From: Prochilodus magdalenae
Taxonomy: Eukaryota > Chordata > Actinopteri > Characiformes > Prochilodontidae
DNA length: 64,000 bases
Direction: 5' to 3'
Assembly: GCA_024036415.1 (NCBI GenBank)
Contig: JAMWET010003459.1
Coordinates: 152,001-216,000 of the forward strand
How positions within the stretch are numbered: the stretch's first letter is position 1; each line of letters starts with the position of its first letter. The translations under genes and the position numbers were made by a program. The notes below the pieces were generated by a model. The model was not told the origin of the DNA. It did no database searches and saw only the letters and a list, made by a program, of their open reading frames with translations. Positions 59,625 to 64,000 of this stretch are shown one piece after another.

Positions 59625-60530
59625 TACTGAGTGCTGATTGGTTAGCATCACTGCTACTGAGAGCTGACTGGTTAGCATCACTGCTACTGAGTGCTGACTG
59701 GTTAGCATTACTGCTACTAAGGGCTGACTGGTTAGCATCACTGCTACTGAGAGCTGATTGGTTAGCATTACTGCTACTGAGAGCTGATTGGTTAGCACTA
59801 CTGCTACTGAGAGCTGATTGGTTAGCATTACTGCTACTGAGAGCTGATTGGTTAGCATTACTGCTACTGAGTGCTTATTGGTTAGCATTACTGCTACTAA
59901 GTGCTGACTGGTTAGCATTACTGCTACTGAGAGCTGATTGGCTAGCATTACTGCTACCGAGACTTCATTGGTTAGCATTACTGCTACTGAGTCCTGATTG
60001 GATAGCATTGCTGCTACTGAGAGCTGATTGGTTAGCATTACTGCTACCAAGAGCTAATTGGTTAGCACTCCTGCTACTGAGCGCTGACTGGTTAGCATCA
60101 CTGCTACTAAGAGCTGATTGGTTAGCATTACTGCTACTGAGAGCTAATTGGTTAGCATTACTGCTACTGAGAGCTCATTGGTTAGCATTACTGCTACTGA
60201 GAGCTAATTGGTTAGCATTACTGCTACTGAGAGCTAATTGGTTAGCATTACTGCTACTGAGAGCTCATTGCTTAGCATTACTGCTACTGAGTGCTAACTG
60301 GTTAGCATTACTGCTACTGAGAGCTGATTGGTTAGCATTACTGCTACTGAGAGCTAATTGGTTAGCACTACTGCTACTAAGAGCTGATTGGCTAGCATTA
60401 CTGCTACTGAGACCTCATTGGTTAGTATTACTGCTACTGAGTGCTGATTGGTTAGCGTTACTGCTACTGAGTGCTGACTGGTTAGCACTACTGCTACTGA
60501 GTGCTGATTGGTTAGGATTACTGCTCATTT
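59625..60530. repeat. 30-bp minisatellite (TACTGAGAGCTGATTGGTTA type), locus 2
   Basis: About 30 units CTGCTACTGAGAGCTGATTG plus GTTAGCATTA, the same family as 7483-8235, 51 kb away. Open frames on both strands (10-residue repeats such as ALLLLRANWL) are artefacts. Confidence 0.93.
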
Positions 60531-60719
60531 GCACAGCAACTCAGTAGGCACTCTTTCATTTTGGAGTCACCCTCCAGCATTCTGATCGCTTAGGCTAGGC
60601 TAACACGTTAACATATTTCACCAGTTAGCTTCCATTAACACTACACAGACACACATCCCTTATTTATAATGCATCAGAGGCATAATGACTGTCTTACACG
60701 GGGTGACCGGACTCTGTAT

Positions 60720-61480
60720 GGGGCCGTACTTGACCTTTGGCTTAGGTTAGACACTAGAGGCAATAACCGCTTTGTCTGAGACCCAGCAGTAGAGAGTGAA
60801 GAACCAAATGAAGATCTTTCCAGTGAGGTGTCAGTGTTTGTAGCGGAGGGTCTGATCCCGGTTACACCGCTGCCTCTAAGAATATACCCACCAGCCTAAT
60901 TCCTCTCCCAAATCGAGCTCCGTACTCTCGCTGAGACTCCACTGATATTTCAACAGCTATTTTGGCCCCGAGTTTAACAGATGCCCTTGTGCAACCGTGG
61001 CGGAGCGGACGGCTAATACGGCTGATGTTTTATTAATTCCTGACGGTTATATTTCAGCTTGTATTGACAGCAAAGCCATGCTCATTTCGGAATCTGTTAT
61101 GGCTGGGCCTAATGATCTTCCGAGGGATTTACTGGGAAGTTGAGCGTGTCACAGCCTATATGCCCCTTTATTTCAGACAGTGAAAGTGAACATGCGCTCG
61201 CTTGAAAGGCTGGAGTTGTGTTTAATTGTGGTTAAAGCTGGAGCGAAGACCTCACAGTTTCGCGCTGCCTTCCCCGCGTCCTTTTCATGTTGAAAGCTGT
61301 TCTGAGAAGCGGCGCTTGGCCTTCCCCAGGGCAACGGTTTCTGTCTCAACATGTAGCCTGTGCTCCGGGTGTCATCATGAAGCAATCCGCACTTTTGCCT
61401 CTTGCCTAGTTCCTGAGGAAGATCAGCATGTCTCGGAATACTTCATGAAAGGAGACATTTGCAATTTGTTCAGCTGAGCA
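60720..61480. other. Unique island, candidate conserved non-coding element
   Basis: Clean unique sequence, with CGGCTAATACGGCTGATG and TTTTATTAATTCCTGACGG. No frame beyond chance length. One of the better candidates by appearance. Confidence 0.27.
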
Positions 61481-61579
61481 CAAGTGGCCACTTTATTAGA
61501 AACCCCTCCTTTGTAGCTCCACTTTACTGGTGTATGGTTTAACTGTTGATGCACAATTGGTGTAAGCCGTCTTCTTCAT

Positions 61580-61976
61580 CAGTGGACTAGTTATCTAGTT
61601 CCTAGTAAGTGGTCCTCTAGTTCTTAATTTGTGGTTCTTTAGTCTTCTAATTCTTCATCAGTAGACCTCTAATCCTAGTTCTCTAGTTCTTCAACAGTGG
61701 TCCGCTAGTCCTCTGGTTCTTTATCAGTGGTCTTTTAGTCCTTTACTTATTCATCAGTAGTCCTTTAGTTCAGGAGTTCTTTATTAGTAGCCTTCTAGTC
61801 CAAAGTTCTTCATCAGTGGTCCTCTAGTTCATCAGTGGTCCTCTAGTTCATCAGTGGTCATCTAGTTCTTCCATTGAGGTCCTCTAGTTCTCAATTTGTA
61901 ATCCTCTAGTTATCGTGTTCTACATCCATGGCCCTCTAGTCCTCATGTTCTTCATCAGTGGTCATCTAGTTCTTAA
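61580..61976. repeat. Degenerate edge of the 30-bp TCCTCTAGTTCTT array
   Basis: Words TCCTCTAGTTC, TCATCAGTGG and TCTAGTTCTTC recur irregularly, showing older units of the array that follows. Confidence 0.8.
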
Positions 61977-62865
61977 TCAGTGGTCCTCAAGTCCTCTAGT
62001 TCTTTACTAGTGGTCCTTAAGTCCTCTAGTTCTTTACTAGTGGTCCTCAAGTCCTCTAGTTCTTTACTAGTGGTCCTCAAGTCCTCTAGTTCTTTACTAG
62101 TAGTCCTCAAGTCCTCTAGTTCTTTACTAGTGGTCCTCAAGTCCTCTAGTTCTTTACTAGTGGTCCTCAAGTCCTCTAGTTCTTTACTAGTGGTCCTCAA
62201 GTCCTCTAGTTCTTTACTAGTGGTCCTCAAATCCTCTAGTTCTTTACTAGTGGTCCTCAAGTCCTCTAGTTCTTTACTAGTAGTTCTTAAGTCCTCTAGT
62301 TCTTTATCAGTGGTCCTCAAATCCTCTAGTTCTTTACTAGTGGTCCTCAAATCCTCTAGTTCTTTACTAGTGGTCCTCAAGTCCTCTAGTTCTTTACTAG
62401 TAGTCCTTAAGTCCTCTAGTTCTTTATCAGTGGTCCTCAAATCCTCTAGTTCTTTACTAGTGGTCCTCAAGTCCTCTAGTTCTTTACTAGTAGTCCTTAA
62501 GTCCTCTAGTTCTTTATCAGTGGTCCTCAAATCCTCTAGTTCTTTACTAGTGGTCCTCAAGTCCTCTAGTTCTTTACTAGTAGTCCTCAAGTCCTCTAGT
62601 TCTTTATCAGTGGTCCTAAAATTCTCTAGTTCTTTACTAGAGGTCCTCAAGTCCTCTAGTTCTTTATCAGTGGTCCTCAAATCCTCTAGTTCTTTACTAG
62701 TGGTCCTCAAGTCCTCTAGTTCTTTACTAGTAGTCCTTAAGTCCTCTAGTTCTTTACTAGTGGTCCTCAAGTCCTCTAGTTCTTTACTAGTGGTCCTTAA
62801 GTCCTTTAGTTCTTTATCAGTGGTCCTCAAATCCTCTAGTTCCTTTATTAGTGGTCCTCAACTTC
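61977..62865. repeat. 30-bp minisatellite (TGGTCCTCAAGTCCTCTAGT), about 30 copies
   Basis: Unit TGGTCCTCAAGTCCTCTAGT plus TCTTTACTAG or TCTTTATCAG. The two end-variants are mixed in a non-random order. Both strands are open for nearly 290 codons (LEDLRTTSKE repeats on the minus strand). Unrelated to the other 30-bp family. Confidence 0.95.
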
Positions 62866-62867
62866 TA

Positions 62868-64000
62868 TAGCTGCTGATCGGTATACCAGCATCCAAAGCA
62901 CCATGCATGCTGGTTTTACTGGTGATCAGCAATACTGGTCTATGCTGGCTGTTCTAGTAGGGATGTATATATAATATATATATAATGAAAGACCTAAGGA
63001 TGACCCGAATGATGGACCATTCTAAACGCAGCAGTGGTCCTGACCATACCGTAGGGTCCACTTGTTGCTTGTTTTGGAAATAATGCTGTGTGATGTGGCG
63101 CTTACTGGACTACAGAGACACCTATCATTCAGCCACACACATTCTAAACTAATAACAGGTAAACTGCTTTGGGGGAATCTTTGGTCTCCCTCCGGTGGTT
63201 TGAGGCGAGGGGCCCAAGTTCATCAATCCTTCAAAGGTCCCAAAGTTTCCTAGCGGCGCCTCTGCATCTGCATACTCCAGGAATCAAACTCCAGACTGTC
63301 TGGATTACGACCTACCGAGCCAGCAGTCTTATATATAGAATCACATACAGCACAATCTAATCATCCACTACCCGCTCCAAAGGCACTCACATTGTTCCTC
63401 TGAGGTCATAAAGTTCAGGCAGCCCTGCAGTCAGCAGTCTAAGAACATCAGGACAAGGATGGCACACCGTTACTCTGAGAGGAGAGGCCTTAACTACAGC
63501 CAAGAGGACTCCTAAAACCAGCATGTGCTTTGGGTGCTGGTATACTGGTCAGCAGCTATAGAAGTTAATACGCTGGTCACCAGTAAAACCAGCATATATC
63601 ATATTTTGGATACTGGTCAGCAATAATGGTAAGCAGATGACCACCAAAACTAGTAGCTACTGACGCCGATATACAGTTCACCCAGGTGGTCCAGCTGGAA
63701 TTTCAAAGCCCCTCGGTGCTGCCCTGACCTCACTGTATGTTAAATAAAGCTAGCATGAGCCGGCGTCTGCTCTGTGCTATGGGCAGTTGATAAGCCGATG
63801 CCCACCAAAGCTAGCATATATTTGGGGTGCTGGTATACGGGTCAGCAGCTATAGAAGTTAATACGCTGGTCACCAGTACAACCAGCATGTGTGGTGCTTT
63901 GGACACTGGTATGCTAGTCAGGAGCTATGACAGTTCATATACTGGTCACCAGTGAAACCATCATATATCATGTTTTGGATGCTGGTATGCTGGTCAGCAC
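62868..64000. repeat. Dispersed 'accagcat' repeat in inverted and direct copies
   Basis: ACCAGCATCCAAAGCACCAT near 62886 is inverted relative to GCTGGTATACTGGTCAGC near 63535 and similar words near 63827 and 63970. Direct copies at about 63505-63615 and 63815-64000 share AGAAGTTAATACGCTGGTCA. The window ends inside it. Confidence 0.7.
63265..63335 (-). mobile_element. tRNA-like SINE head or tRNA pseudogene
   Basis: The minus strand reads GGCTCGGTAGGTCGTAATCC (A box-like), then GTCTGGAGTTTGATTCCTGG (B box-like). No complete cloverleaf can be drawn with confidence, so it is more likely a SINE head than a working tRNA. Confidence 0.45.

Noticed and set aside
61973..62870. Frames of 285 and 296 codons on opposite strands
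   Set aside because: Both are readings of the 30-bp array. Openness on both strands is itself a sign of repeat, not coding.
63265..63335. Functional tRNA gene
   Set aside because: A and B box-like words are present, but no full cloverleaf could be drawn and it lies in repeat-rich sequence.

Overview
This window looks like non-coding DNA from a teleost fish, probably an ostariophysan (characin, catfish or carp relatives). That is inferred from its repeat content: several Tc1/mariner-like fossils, tRNA-derived SINEs with typical teleost tails, a SINE/LINE 3' tail ending in an AAAGCGCTATACAAA motif and TTGA repeats, and TA-flanked MITEs. No bacterial, plasmid or phage features are visible. I found no protein-coding gene I can defend. 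Almost all longer open frames are either tandem repeats with a period divisible by three or pieces of dead transposase.

Layout. 0-6 kb: an internally deleted Tc1-like element, a MITE, a second Tc1-like family and a 3' Tc1 fragment in otherwise unassigned DNA. 6.3-9.5 kb: three adjoining minisatellites (about 43, 30 and 39 bp). 9.5-13 kb: mostly unique DNA with a SINE/LINE tail and a Tc1 fragment. 13.4-15.6 kb: a pyrimidine/adenine-rich satellite that begins with a long hairpin. 16.9-19.1 kb: a 62-bp minisatellite of about 36 copies. 19.2-25.4 kb: a local duplication broken by a satellite, a second array of that satellite, and MITE fragments. 25.9-28.9 kb: a MITE, a SINE/LINE tail and a roughly 470-bp higher-order repeat. 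30.5-35.2 kb: a lone copy and then a tandem array of a 417-bp satellite, followed by a Tc1 fossil. 36.2-40 kb: a pile-up of SINEs and three Tc1-like families. 42.8-46.6 kb: a 10-bp minisatellite between inverted copies of a unique segment, a MITE carrying an expanded 31-bp array, and a duplicated segment riddled with TCTG tetranucleotides. 47.5-49.4 kb: a duplicated segment whose second copy has received a fold-back element and a solo LTR, both with readable target-site duplications. 50-64 kb: two more Tc1 copies, a SINE, and ACC, 18-bp (two loci) and 30-bp (two families) arrays, ending in an 'accagcat'-type repeat.

Between the repeats are islands of unique, balanced-composition sequence rich in TAATTA/ATTAG-like cores (for example 3.4-3.8, 12.5-13.2, 15.8-16.7, 23.7-24.4, 29.4-30.2, 35.4-36.1, 44.1-44.8, 46.7-47.4 and 60.7-61.5 kb). 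They could be conserved regulatory elements of a gene desert or a long intron, but this is inference that needs a cross-species alignment.

The genes do not 'work together' here. The interest lies in repeat birth and genome dynamics: satellites arising inside or beside MITEs, insertions dated by paralogous empty sites, internally deleted Tc1 elements amplified with one shared junction, and a duplicated segment colonised by a tetranucleotide.
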